Positions 21,724-31,055 of a stretch of DNA of 64,000 nucleotides are shown here, one piece after another. Source of the stretch: Polytrichum commune (lineage: Eukaryota > Streptophyta > Polytrichopsida > Polytrichales > Polytrichaceae); the NCBI GenBank assembly GCA_950295325.1, contig OX485803.1:10974001-11038000 (forward strand), in the 5' to 3' direction. The stretch's first letter is position 1; every line of letters starts with the position of its first letter. A model generated the notes under the pieces. It saw nothing but the letters and a program-made list of their open reading frames with translations, was not told the origin of the DNA and did not search any database. Both the position numbers and the translations under genes were made by a program.

Positions 21724-23209
21724 CACTCAAGTGACAAAGGCCGACGCTACAAAGGATCTACTGCGGAAGTACCCTGTGTGGACTTGATTCTTGCAGATCT
21801 TCCAGAGGGCCTTCCTGTTCCAGGAATTTCGAATCCACCTTCGTCTATTCCCGCCTGGAACATAGAACCTGAGGATTGGTTTCAAACAATCTTTGATTTC
21901 GCAGACCATCACCTCCAAGACGATGGGGCGATAATTTTGTTCCATCCTTTTCGAATGTCTACAAAGTCAATCATTCTTGGGTACTGTTCCACGTATGGAT
22001 TTGCTGTTCGCAAAGAGTGGTGGGGGATGAACAAGCTTCACCTGACGTCACCAATTAATCCAGTCTTGACTGTGAGTTCATTTTATGATATGACTTATTG
22101 CTAATTTGATTGATAGCTGTATCTTATGTTATTAATCTTGTGAAACTAATCTTCCATTTCATTTGCTGGAATGTGCTTAATGATTTTTGTCTTATTTCGT
22201 AAGTAAAGTAATTAACTATTTTTGTAATCTGCAGACCATGAGGTTTGGAATAACTTTAGTTGTGAGGAGCATTCCGGAGGTGCGTGCTTCCAGGTTTTGC
22301 TTTCAACACATCCCTGCACTAGACCGTCACAGGGTTGATGTGGCACGGGATGACATTCTCCAGAACTTGGTGTCAAGGGAGGATCAGTTAATGGATGGAT
22401 CCACCCCTTGGCGTGGTCCTCGCGAAAAATCCCTCGCCCTTATACAAATGCTCATTCAGGCATCTTCTTCACCCGGGGATATTGTTCTAGACTGCTCTAC
22501 AGCTACGGGTACGTTGAACATCTCTTCATGTTTAAGTAAATAACCGTTGACCATTTAATGTTAATTAATTTTTATGTTGTTTGAGATCTGAACTTCATTG
22601 TTTTCTTATTTTGTAGGAGTTTCTATTCATGCGTGCCGCAATGTGAACCGTCACATTGCGGCATTAGAGGCTGACAAGGCAATTTTTGAAGCCTTGATCG
22701 CTCCTCTAATTCGATCTGCTTCGGCCATAGAAGTGAAATCAAGAGATGTTGTCATGTCAGAGGATCCAGATAGCGAAATCATTGTTGCTCAAAAGATCGT
22801 GAAGAAGTCAAGGTTTAGTAAGTGAGTATAGCTACTATTTCTACTACTAGTGATATATTTTCTTATTTGCTTTCATATGAGGCGGTTTTATGACCATGTT
22901 GGCATTTGCATTTGCAGAAGCGGTAATTTGAGATACCCAAGTCACCGCCCTTTTTTTTGGGACCCTAAGTTCTATCCAAGCCCTCCAAAGTCATGGCGGT
23001 TCCCTTCATACGCAAATGACGTTGCCAATGAATTAGCGGAAGGTTCATATCGTACATTTAGACCTAAGGAGTTGATGCTAAGCGGTATAGAGTATGTTGA
23101 TTTAGAAGCTGTTGAGTCTGAGGATGAAGGTTCTTCAGATGCAGATAGTACAGATTCTAAAGTCTCTGTAGCATTATCTGATAATTGTGATTTCGATTAT
23201 ATGTCTTAG
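21724..23209 (+). CDS. Gene B exons 3-6: degenerate N6/N4-type methyltransferase domain
   Basis: Four exons, 21724-22071, 22235-22508, 22617-22821 and 22918-23209, have GT-AG borders and compatible phases (0/0, 1/1, 2/2). The joined protein has VDLILADLPEG in the place of the DPPY catalytic motif, a WFQTIFDFA helix, GAIILFHPFRM, a RFGITLVVRS strand, PGDIVLDCSTATG in the place of DPFxGSG, then HIAALEADKAIF. This is the block order of class-beta N6_N4 methyltransferases and parallels gene A exons 2-3. Both the catalytic and the SAM motif are altered, so activity is doubtful. The tail is acidic and Ser/Asp-rich and ends at TAG 23207-23209. Codon use is AT-rich, unlike gene A, arguing for separate genes, although one long gene cannot be excluded. 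Confidence 0.6.
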
Positions 23210-24122
23210 GTAGATTTTTGTGTCTTATTGCTTGTATAATAATATATTTTTGCATTTGATTGTTAATTGTCCGTTTAGTGCGGTAATCTTCATGGTTTTC
23301 CTTAGACAGTGAATTATATTTTGTAATGCCTTCTTACACTCTTACCCTACACCCTCCTTGCACTCTATTATTCAATAAGACATAGAGGTAAACTACCTCA
23401 TTATCCACCATAGCATCATCCATGTCACAAAATTCAAAACAAAACCCAAAATACATAAAGAAATGTAGTTGTAAAAATATAGATCAAAACATGAAACAAA
23501 GACTAAGGAAAACTAAACCGAAAAACTAAACCAAAAAATTAAAGATGATAAGTATAGAATATCAATACGTTTTTTAGAATTACAAAAAATAAGAAGAGAG
23601 ACTAGAAGAAGAATGGAAGAATAAAAAAATCAGAAGATAGAATGGAAGAAGAATGGAATAACCCAAAAAAGGCTTGTGCATAAATATGGACATCATCCTA
23701 TGTTTTTGGTTCAAATCAAACATCAAACCCCAAGAAATCCGAGGCCATATCCAAAGTGGCCACTCCCACATGAAATATGAACCACTTGGCATGCCGAGAC
23801 TCAACCTGAAACCAATGATTTGATGTCAAATTTATGGAGTCAGGTTGAATGTAGCTAAGCATGAAACCCAAACATGGCATGCCCACATTCAACTGGAAAC
23901 CATAAACTTTAATTCACCCTAAACATAAAACCCCTAGGCCTTGTCCAAAGTGGCCATGCCGAGACCGAACATGAAATCTAAGCCATTGGGTATGTCGAGA
24001 CCCAAATTGATACCAATGATTCGATTTCAAATTTATGGAGTCAGTATAGCAAGCAAATACAATATAGGTTCCTCAACCACGGTTATAGGTTCTTTTTGTC
24101 AATAAATTTGTCAATAAATATT
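23210..24122. repeat. AT-rich 3' flank with a diverged direct repeat
   Basis: After gene B the sequence is AT-rich. A block of about 100 bp at 23750-23850 (CATGCCGAGAC, ACCAATGATT, AAATTTATGGAGTCAG) recurs at 23945-24046. No gene is seen. This may be what is left of the 3' end or LTR of the adjoining minus-strand gypsy element, which is inference. Confidence 0.4.
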
Positions 24123-25217
24123 TCAAAATTTAGCTCTACACCGCGGTAATAGGGCATGTTTCACCACACAAAATTTCAATATTCTAGAAAACTTACCGCT
24201 CACCGCTCGCAAAATAGCTTTTCCCGTACCACTGCGAATGCGTGCATAACGCAATGTATCACAATGCTGAGCAATGGACAAATTCTCCATGGCCATAGGC
24301 ATGGCCCTCTGGAAGAATTGAGCCCGCTCCTGCAAACACTCTGCCCAAAGGTCTGGGTCATCCAAATTCACAACAAGAGCTAGTTTTTCCCGAATAGAAC
24401 TCGGGAGTATAGGCTCACGTCCATACAACAACTGATACGGGTTGTAGGAAGCCAAAGAGGCCTGCCTACTAAATCGATAGCCCATAGCAATCCAAGGCAA
24501 CATAAGGTCCCAATCCCGGTGGCTTCCCCGAAGTAATCCATACTTCCTCAAGCCACGCTTGGTTGTCTGAACAACTCGTTCAGCCAAGCCATCTGCCTCC
24601 GGATGATCCCAAGAGGTGGTACGGTGATCTATGAGCGCCATAGTGCATAATTCCTCAAAAGCACCAAGGAATTCCCTCCCTTGGTCCGTCAACACCTCAG
24701 CCGGTGCTCCAAAACGTGCTAACACACGATCCAAAAAGGCGGCCGCCGCCAACTCTGCAGAGTTTTGGGGTAGAGCAACAAGCTCAATCCACTTGCTAAA
24801 ATGCTCCACCATCACCAAATTGTACTTTGCTCCACGTGGTGTAACCACCAACGGCCCTGCAAAGTCCAGCGACCAACGGTAGCCCAATCCCATGATAGGT
24901 AAGGGCTGTAACTGAGGTGATAAGGTGTTAAAGCTAGACCTGACCCGGTCACAAACTTCACACCTCCCGACAAAGGCAGCCACCTGCTGATACATGCCAG
25001 TCCACCAATATTGGCCACGCAACATCAAATGTGTCCTGCGTATGCCAAAATGGCCAAGTTCCTCATACACTTGTCGCACCAAGGAGGCCCTCTGATCCGG
25101 CCTAGGAACAATACGCCTTGTCCCATCCGGCCACAATCGAAATAACAAACCGTTCTCCCAACGGAACCTTGTTATTCGATGTCCAATCCTATCCCTTTCC
25201 ATTGCCGAAATAAACAA
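24123..25217 (-). pseudogene. pol: Integrase of the gypsy element
   Basis: The zinc-binding HHCC region (HFGIRRTHLML, CEVCDRV) is followed by a catalytic core with WSLDFAGPL, VLTDQGREF and HPEADGLAER, giving the three acidic residues of a DD(E) enzyme. The second Asp and the Glu are about one residue closer than in typical members. After YGREPILPSSIREK and a charged helix, the frame ends at 24123 without a chromodomain or typical C-terminus, which suggests truncation or frameshift near 24200. Confidence 0.88.
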
Positions 25218-25229
25218 AGAAAAGATACC

Positions 25230-25778
25230 TTATTGAAGCTTATGCAATACGGGAAGATCCACCCATATATCCGCAATAGCTTGAGGCCGATCAGTCTCAT
25301 CATCCGAGCCCTGTATCGGAATCTCAACAGATGCACCAGAAAATAAAGTGAGGTAGGCAGCTGCGTGCCAACCTGGAACCGCCTCTCGATCACAATCTCC
25401 ATGCCACCTGGCCCCAGTCAAGTCCTCATCCGAAGGACTTGGATTGCGTGAGAGTCCATCTGCATCCATGTTGGTAATCCCAGCATGGTGTACCACCTCA
25501 AAGTCATACTCCTGGAGCAACAAAACCCACCTGGCAAGCTTGCCAGTAAGCTTATCCGACTCCATGAGCCACCGTAACGGCTGATGGTCAGTCACCAAAG
25601 TAAAGTGTTGACCATAAAGATATGGCCGGAAATGGGCAATAGCCCACACCGCCGCCAATGTTTCTCCCTCATAGGACGAATAATTGGCCTCCGCCGTGTT
25701 GTTGCTTCGTGACGCGTAAGCAACAACATACTCCCGGCCAACATCATCTTTCTGAGTAAGAACTGCTCCCAAACCCAA
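25230..25778 (-). pseudogene. pol: RNase H domain of the gypsy element
   Basis: This piece has LGLGAVLTQKDD, VVAYASRS, YSSYEGETLAAVWAIAHFRPYLYG and TLVTDHQPLRWLM, the RNase H block of Ty3/gypsy elements, followed by HHAGITNMDADGLSR. The first catalytic Asp lies before the TAG in the preceding piece. The frame ends at TAA 25232-25230 and continues in phase to the integrase; CAA to TAA would explain the stop. Confidence 0.9.
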
Positions 25779-25784
25779 TGAGCT

Positions 25785-26927
25785 CTAGTCTGTATGCAAC
25801 TGGAAAGATTTGGAGACATCTGGACTTCGAAGCACTGGAGCCGTACCCAGTTTCTGCTTCAATGTCTCAAATGCCTGTTGTTGCTCACGACCCCAAGTCC
25901 AAGGTTGGTCCTTGCTCGTGAGAATGGTGAGCGGCTTGGCAATCAAGCTAAAGTTCTTGATGAATCGCCGATAGTAATTCGCCAAGCCCAAGAAAGCACG
26001 AAGTCTCGGCACATCTACCGGTGCCGGAATCTTCTGCAATGCGTCCACCTTAGCTTGTTGTACCCCAAGACCTCCTGGAACAATCATATGCCCCAAATAT
26101 GCCAACCGGTCATGGAAAAACTTGCACTTGCCGTGGTGCAAGCGCAATCCCAACCGCTGCAACCGTTCAAAAACGGCTTGCAGATGCCTCACATGCTCTT
26201 GTGGTGTTGTACTGAAGATGATCACATCGTCTATGTAATACCGAGCAAAGGGCAAGCCAGAGAGAACCTGATCCATCACCCACTGAAACTCAGCGGGTGC
26301 ATTCTTCAGGCCAAATGGAAGAAACTTCCAATGGTAAAGTTGATCATTCCCATCTTGATCAACTCCCCAGAATGCGGTTTTCACTCGGTCTCCCACAAGT
26401 AATGGGAGTTGGTGATAGCCGGATCTCAAGTCCAACGTGCTAAAGACTCGAGTAAATCCGAGGGCATCGAACAACTCCTCCGGGATTGGCATGGGATATC
26501 GATCCGACTTGGTCTTTCGATTAACTGGATGATAATCCCCACACATCCGCTTCTCTGTCCAATTGCCAAAGATATCCTTCTTCGATGGCATAACCGTAGC
26601 ACAAGCATACTCCCCGTTGGAAAGTTCGATTAGCCCTGCTGCCAAAAGCTCTCGGCAACGAGCCTGAACGCCAATCCGCTCGGAAACACTGAGCCTGTAA
26701 GGTCTCCGAAAAATGGGATGGTCGTCCTCCAACTGAATGTGGATGGGTTTTCCTTTATAACCTTTAAGATCCTGAAGGCTAAAAGCAAAACATCTACGGT
26801 ACGAGCGAATAAATGCTCGTACCTTCCGTGCCTCAGCACCAGTGAGACGAGGGCCTAATTCAAGTGGCCAATCATCAAACTCTGTAGTCTCCCTCTCCAC
26901 CAAAAGAGAACCACCTGATGCTGGCAC
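25785..26927 (-). pseudogene. pol: Reverse transcriptase of the gypsy element
   Basis: The frame encodes a Ty3/gypsy reverse transcriptase: fingers motifs GLIELSNGEYACATVMPSKK and MCGDYHPVNRKT, palm FSTLDLRSGYHQ, FLPFGLKNAPAEFQ, the active-site box YYIDDVIIFS, then LGLRLHHGKCKFF and LAYLGHMI. The catalytic YIDD is intact. The end, KSFQLHTD, is the start of RNase H and is cut by TAG 25787-25785, where the family usually has Trp (TGG), so a G-to-A change fits. It shares its frame with the pieces on both sides. Confidence 0.9.
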
Positions 26928-26939
26928 AGACTCTAATTG

Positions 26940-27212
26940 CTAATGAGAGGAGGGGGCATTAACCATGCCCCCAGTCTCGGTGATAGTACTAGAGTCTGAC
27001 ATTTCTTCATCACCACCAATATGTGATGATGAACCCACCACCGGAGGCAAAGAAACCGAAGCAGTGTAAAAATGTTGAGCTCGAAGCTCCTCCATCACAT
27101 GCTGCTTGGATTGAAAAATTCGTTCGGCTTCTCCAACCATGGCGTGAATTCCCTCCTCCATGGGTGTGGACCGATGTGCCCCCTGACCAGAGTCCTCTGC
27201 CCCCAGAGACAA
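26940..27212 (-). pseudogene. Linker between methyltransferase and reverse transcriptase
   Basis: An open stretch of 90 codons lies in the same frame as the neighbouring pieces, bounded by two TAG codons (27218-27216 and 26942-26940). It is acidic and Ser/Thr-rich near its end (EEMSDSSTITETGG) and shows no domain. It probably bridges the methyltransferase and the reverse transcriptase in the undamaged element. Confidence 0.5.
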
Positions 27213-27215
27213 CCA

Positions 27216-30200
27216 CTAGTCACCACGATGCCTTTGCAATGAAAGGCATAAAGCAACAGTCCACACCATAGTATGAAGATCCATAGCTTGGCCCAACACG
27301 AAGCGTCGTTGGCCCTTAGATAGGCCAGGATCTGCAGTGGTGCCAGTGCGGAATTCCATGGCACGCTCCCGTTCGTCAGCCAATGGTTCGGTGTGGGTTT
27401 TGGTGTTAGCATCCCACACCATACCCGGCCTTCGATCGCGGAAAGCGAATGACTGTGGAAACGTCATAAAGGTGGGAAATGCCCTCCGTGGTACCCCCAC
27501 TTTGTTGACCAATGCCAACGGGGGTAAATCATCTCGAACAACCGGCAAAGAGGTCCGGTTTGGATCCAAGATGGCATCCACCTTCTGATCCAAAGGTGGA
27601 GGCACTGCAGAAAATGCTGCAGCTAAAGTAGATGGCGGTGCGAGGTTGGTCCAAATCCACCGAGGCCGGTGGGCATAAGAACCAATGCTCGCGGCATCCA
27701 CAAAAATGGGATCTCCAAGGTGTTGGCGAACATAATGATCGCCTTCCAACACCTTATTCCGAGAGTCTCCCAACAAGGGTACATTCTCAAAGATATACCC
27801 TGGAGGGGTATGTTGGTGGGAAAACCACCACTGCATGAGGCGGATGAGGTCCCAAAATAGATTAGACCGGGGATCTTCTAAACCTCGGCCGGCTCCAGCA
27901 CGTGAATGGCCCTGGCATGGCCATCCCACAATGACCATATCCACCCGACCCAAGTGTCGTAAGTCGGTGTCACTAATGAGTGTGACATCACGAGGGAGAC
28001 GTAAAAAACACCCACGAATGGCAGTTGGAGGTAACTGCTGGGGGTACAATACCATCAATTGGTGAAGATGGTGACGAGCCACGCGGGTGGACACTTGAGA
28101 GTTGTCCACATAAACATACCGTCTGACCGTGAGGCCAGCCTCCAATACGGCCGCTAAGCCTGTGCCGATGCCCCCAAACAGTTCCACCAAAGTAATTCCC
28201 GCGTCTGGCGGCTGCCATAAAATGGGATGTGCCAATGCCGAGAGGACACCCGGTATGACCGGTGTCCTAGGAGTGAGAGAGTGAACAATATCCTCGCACC
28301 TCCGAAATAGCTCGGCGGAATCACGCCAAGGAGGAAGGGGATCCTTGGGATGGCACACCAATGCACTGTTAGGTGCTATATCCCGTTGAACGTCTGTACT
28401 CCCCATGAATGCCAATGACTCCTCCAACAATGCGGAACCATAAGGCAATGTGTCTACCATAGCACCACATCCAAAAACCATAGATAATGGTGTTATGGTC
28501 GCGGCCGCCGCGAAAGCCACGGGAATAAGTTCCCTGCGGCCATCCCCAGCCGACCAACCTGGACGGATCCACGCCTCCTCAGTCCAGTTGTCCAAACCAA
28601 AACCAAGAGGGTAAAGTGCTTGCTGACCAACTAAAATGTCATAGTTGGTTGCATCCGTCACCGCACACCTAAGAAGAAGAGGTGCGGGTGAATCTCCAGG
28701 CTTCACTCGGAAGCTAAGCTGTAATGGCTCTTGAGTATAACCCATGTCCCGCTCCACGTGACCAATGGATGTGACAATGGTGAATGGACAGGGAGCCAAA
28801 TCCTCGGCCGTCAACTTCAACTCTTGGGCAAGCCTCTTGCCGATCATAACTAGTTGTGCCCCTGAATCCATCATCACACAACGGGGAGCAACCCGAGTAG
28901 CATTGCTCCCAGTGCGACTGACCACCAAAATTCCGGTATCATTCACCATACGTACAACGCCGAGTCGAATGCCGCGGCGCTCGCGGACAGGTCTAGCAGC
29001 GACATCAAACAGATAGGCTGCACCCGCGGATACTGGTGAGTCATAAGACGTGGTCGGTGCCTTGTGATGTGAGACGTGTGCGTCAAAAGACGCAATGGTC
29101 TCTGCTGCAAGTCTCGCTCGCCGTTTGGCCACATCCTCAAGATCTTCAAAAGCAGGGATGTCCATAGTGGCTTGAGCCACGGTCAGAGAAGGTAAGGATG
29201 CCTTCCCTTCCAAAATCCTACCTGCTAAGTGAAAAACCTTAGCAGGTTGGAACTCTGGCGATGACCACTCCATGGCCGTGAACAAAGGTGTGTGCAACAC
29301 CTTGGATGCCAACGTGTGCGCCACATCGGTCGCTGAATGTAAAACCTCATCGTTCGGATGACGACCAATGACAGATTGGACGGCCTCAGCCAATCCAAAA
29401 GATAATGGTAGTCGTGCCTGACCAATTTGGTCGGCGGGCGCATTATCCCGAGCTCGCGAGCTTGCCACATATTCATTTGTGGTCGAAGGTATGGATTGTG
29501 ACATGGCTTGAGCACGTGTCACAGCCGCGGAACTCACCACCTCGCCCGAGGCTCCGAACATATAATAATCCGGAGTGGAAGAACTAGCCTGAGCTCCGGA
29601 GGAAGACGGTGAGGCCAAGATTTGGCCGGATGACGCCAAGCTTTTGAACCTCTCCTCCATGGCTCCAATCTTCGCCTCCAACGTCTTCTCCCGGTCGGAA
29701 GAAGGACGTTTCTCAGGATGGAGAGCAAAGCAATTCTCCACCGTATGATTGTTCCGCCCACAATGGGAACACTTCAACTGGTTGGGTAAATGTTTACCCG
29801 TGCCCTTCGTCGAATCCTTAGCGGGAACAAATGGTTTCCGCTTCAGATTACCTAGAGTCTGGGCTGGCTTTTGTTTGGAAGGACAATCTTTCTTAGCGTG
29901 GCCGGCCTGCCCACAAGACCAACAATACATGGTCTTGTCCACCTTGGCCTCCGCCAATCCCGCAGCCGCAACCGGAACTTTTCGGGATTTGCTAGAATCT
30001 ACTAGCAAGGACACCAAATCAGTGGCATCGTGTTGAGACAATGCACGATCACACTGCTCCACAATGGCGAATGCCTCTGCGAGTGTCGCCCGACCAGCAT
30101 AATCCATAATGATCCTGGGCAGCGCCAAGTCAAGGAGGCGCTTGTCAATCTTGGACAAAAATACCTTCACCAATTGACTTTCCGCAAACACACCTCCAGA

Positions 30201-30233
30201 TTCTCTGGCAAACCTCGCCAACCTCGTATACAT
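27216..30233 (-). CDS. gag C-terminus, aspartic protease and C5-cytosine methyltransferase
   Basis: This 1005-codon open frame is the central part of the gypsy polyprotein. Residues 1-80 end the capsid region. Two CCHC zinc knuckles lie near 104-117 (CWSCGQAGHAKKDC) and 155-168 (CSHCGRNNHTVENC). The protease active site MMDSGAQ is at 455-460. From about residue 680 a C5 methyltransferase follows: motif I TLVELFGGIGTGL (681-693), motif IV GWPCQGHS with the catalytic Cys at 773, motif VI YIFENVP with Glu 816, a motif-VIII-like RPRWIWTNL near 860, and a C-terminal RRFVLGQAMD resembling motif X. All catalytic motifs look intact. Placing the methyltransferase between protease and reverse transcriptase means it would be made and packaged with the polyprotein (inference). 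The frame ends at TAG 27218-27216 and runs on in phase. Confidence 0.85.
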   Translation of the reverse strand: MYTRLARFARESGGVFAESQLVKVFLSKIDKRLLDLALPRIIMDYAGRATLAEAFAIVEQCDRALSQHDATDLVSLLVDSSKSRKVPVAAAGLAEAKVDKTMYCWSCGQAGHAKKDCPSKQKPAQTLGNLKRKPFVPAKDSTKGTGKHLPNQLKCSHCGRNNHTVENCFALHPEKRPSSDREKTLEAKIGAMEERFKSLASSGQILASPSSSGAQASSSTPDYYMFGASGEVVSSAAVTRAQAMSQSIPSTTNEYVASSRARDNAPADQIGQARLPLSFGLAEAVQSVIGRHPNDEVLHSATDVAHTLASKVLHTPLFTAMEWSSPEFQPAKVFHLAGRILEGKASLPSLTVAQATMDIPAFEDLEDVAKRRARLAAETIASFDAHVSHHKAPTTSYDSPVSAGAAYLFDVAARPVRERRGIRLGVVRMVNDTGILVVSRTGSNATRVAPRCVMMDSGAQLVMIGKRLAQELKLTAEDLAPCPFTIVTSIGHVERDMGYTQEPLQLSFRVKPGDSPAPLLLRCAVTDATNYDILVGQQALYPLGFGLDNWTEEAWIRPGWSAGDGRRELIPVAFAAAATITPLSMVFGCGAMVDTLPYGSALLEESLAFMGSTDVQRDIAPNSALVCHPKDPLPPWRDSAELFRRCEDIVHSLTPRTPVIPGVLSALAHPILWQPPDAGITLVELFGGIGTGLAAVLEAGLTVRRYVYVDNSQVSTRVARHHLHQLMVLYPQQLPPTAIRGCFLRLPRDVTLISDTDLRHLGRVDMVIVGWPCQGHSRAGAGRGLEDPRSNLFWDLIRLMQWWFSHQHTPPGYIFENVPLLGDSRNKVLEGDHYVRQHLGDPIFVDAASIGSYAHRPRWIWTNLAPPSTLAAAFSAVPPPLDQKVDAILDPNRTSLPVVRDDLPPLALVNKVGVPRRAFPTFMTFPQSFAFRDRRPGMVWDANTKTHTEPLADERERAMEFRTGTTADPGLSKGQRRFVLGQAMDLHTMVWTVALCLSLQRHRGD

Positions 30234-30278
30234 GGTACGAGGTGTATCGTCCTTCTCCCGTCTAAAATCTTGTATCCG

Positions 30279-31055
30279 CTACATCTGGTCCCGACGGAAA
30301 CCTCCATACTCCTCATGTAGATGCAGCTCAAATGCCCACAATGGCTCAAAAATTGGCGGAGCCCTCAAAGAGGCTAAAGCCGCCTGGGTAGCCTGGGCAT
30401 AACGGGAGAGTGGAAGAATGGGGCTCGACGTACTCGCCACTGCGGGAGTAGAACCCTTATCCTTGGATTCACCAGGATAAGCTCCCTCCACATCCACCAC
30501 ATATACTCCCTCCGGCACCTCCGACGTCTTAACATCAGGGAATGCCATGAAACTAGAAGCTGCGCCTTCCTTCAATGCCGATACCAACTCAACCCGAGTC
30601 TCCCAGTACCGCTCCACCTGGCGCAACTCCATCCAATGAGTCTCCGTCCACTGCTCATAAGTTTGGAGAGCTTCGTGCTCCAAATGCTGAGGCAGAAGCT
30701 CGAACGCATACCAATCGTTAAAATTGGTATTACGTTGGCGTTTCTCTCGCATCCACGTACGAAACCGGATTTTCCAGTCTTGTAGAGAAATGGTCCCTGC
30801 TCGACCGGAAAACCGGTCCCGTATCCCTCCCCTAGTCTCCTCCTCCATATCGTCAAAGGTTCCCACCCACATGACGTGAGACCGAGTGATAGTCCCCCAC
30901 GCCGAAGTAGGCTGAAAAGCCTCGTTGGGTGCTACCACTGGTTCAACGTCTGAGAGGTTCGAGGGGTAACCTTCCGATGCTCCTGGGGACGGGGAACGAT
31001 AGTGCTGAGTACGAGGAACGATAGTGCTGAGTACGAGTTGTAACCATAAACCCAC
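30279..31055 (-). pseudogene. gag: gag, N-terminal part, of the methyltransferase-bearing gypsy element
   Basis: The frame encodes a Trp-rich gag-like segment (AWGTITRSHVMWVGTFDD, DWKIRFRTWMREKRQ, PQHLEHEALQTYEQW) and ends at a TAG (30281-30279) after GGFRRDQM. The reading frame continues without change into RIQDFRREKDDTP and the rest of gag. The start codon is uncertain: a short duplication (GAACGATAGTGCTGAGTACGA, twice near 31010-31036) lies just inside the first ATG. Confidence 0.65.

Larger units (their letters stand above)
24123..31055 (-). mobile_element. Ty3/gypsy retrotransposon carrying a C5-cytosine methyltransferase
   Basis: All pieces lie in one minus-strand reading frame: gag (31055-30282), zinc knuckles, protease and cytosine methyltransferase (30278-27219), linker (27215-26943), reverse transcriptase (26939-25788), RNase H (25784-25233) and integrase (25229-24126). 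In-frame stops separate them at 30281-30279 TAG, 27218-27216 TAG, 26942-26940 TAG, 25787-25785 TAG and 25232-25230 TAA. The order protease-RT-RNase H-integrase is that of Ty3/gypsy. No chromodomain or clear 3' LTR follows, so the 3' end is probably truncated. No LTR pair was found. Capture of cytosine methyltransferases by retrotransposons has been reported in charophytes and dinoflagellates. Confidence 0.85.
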
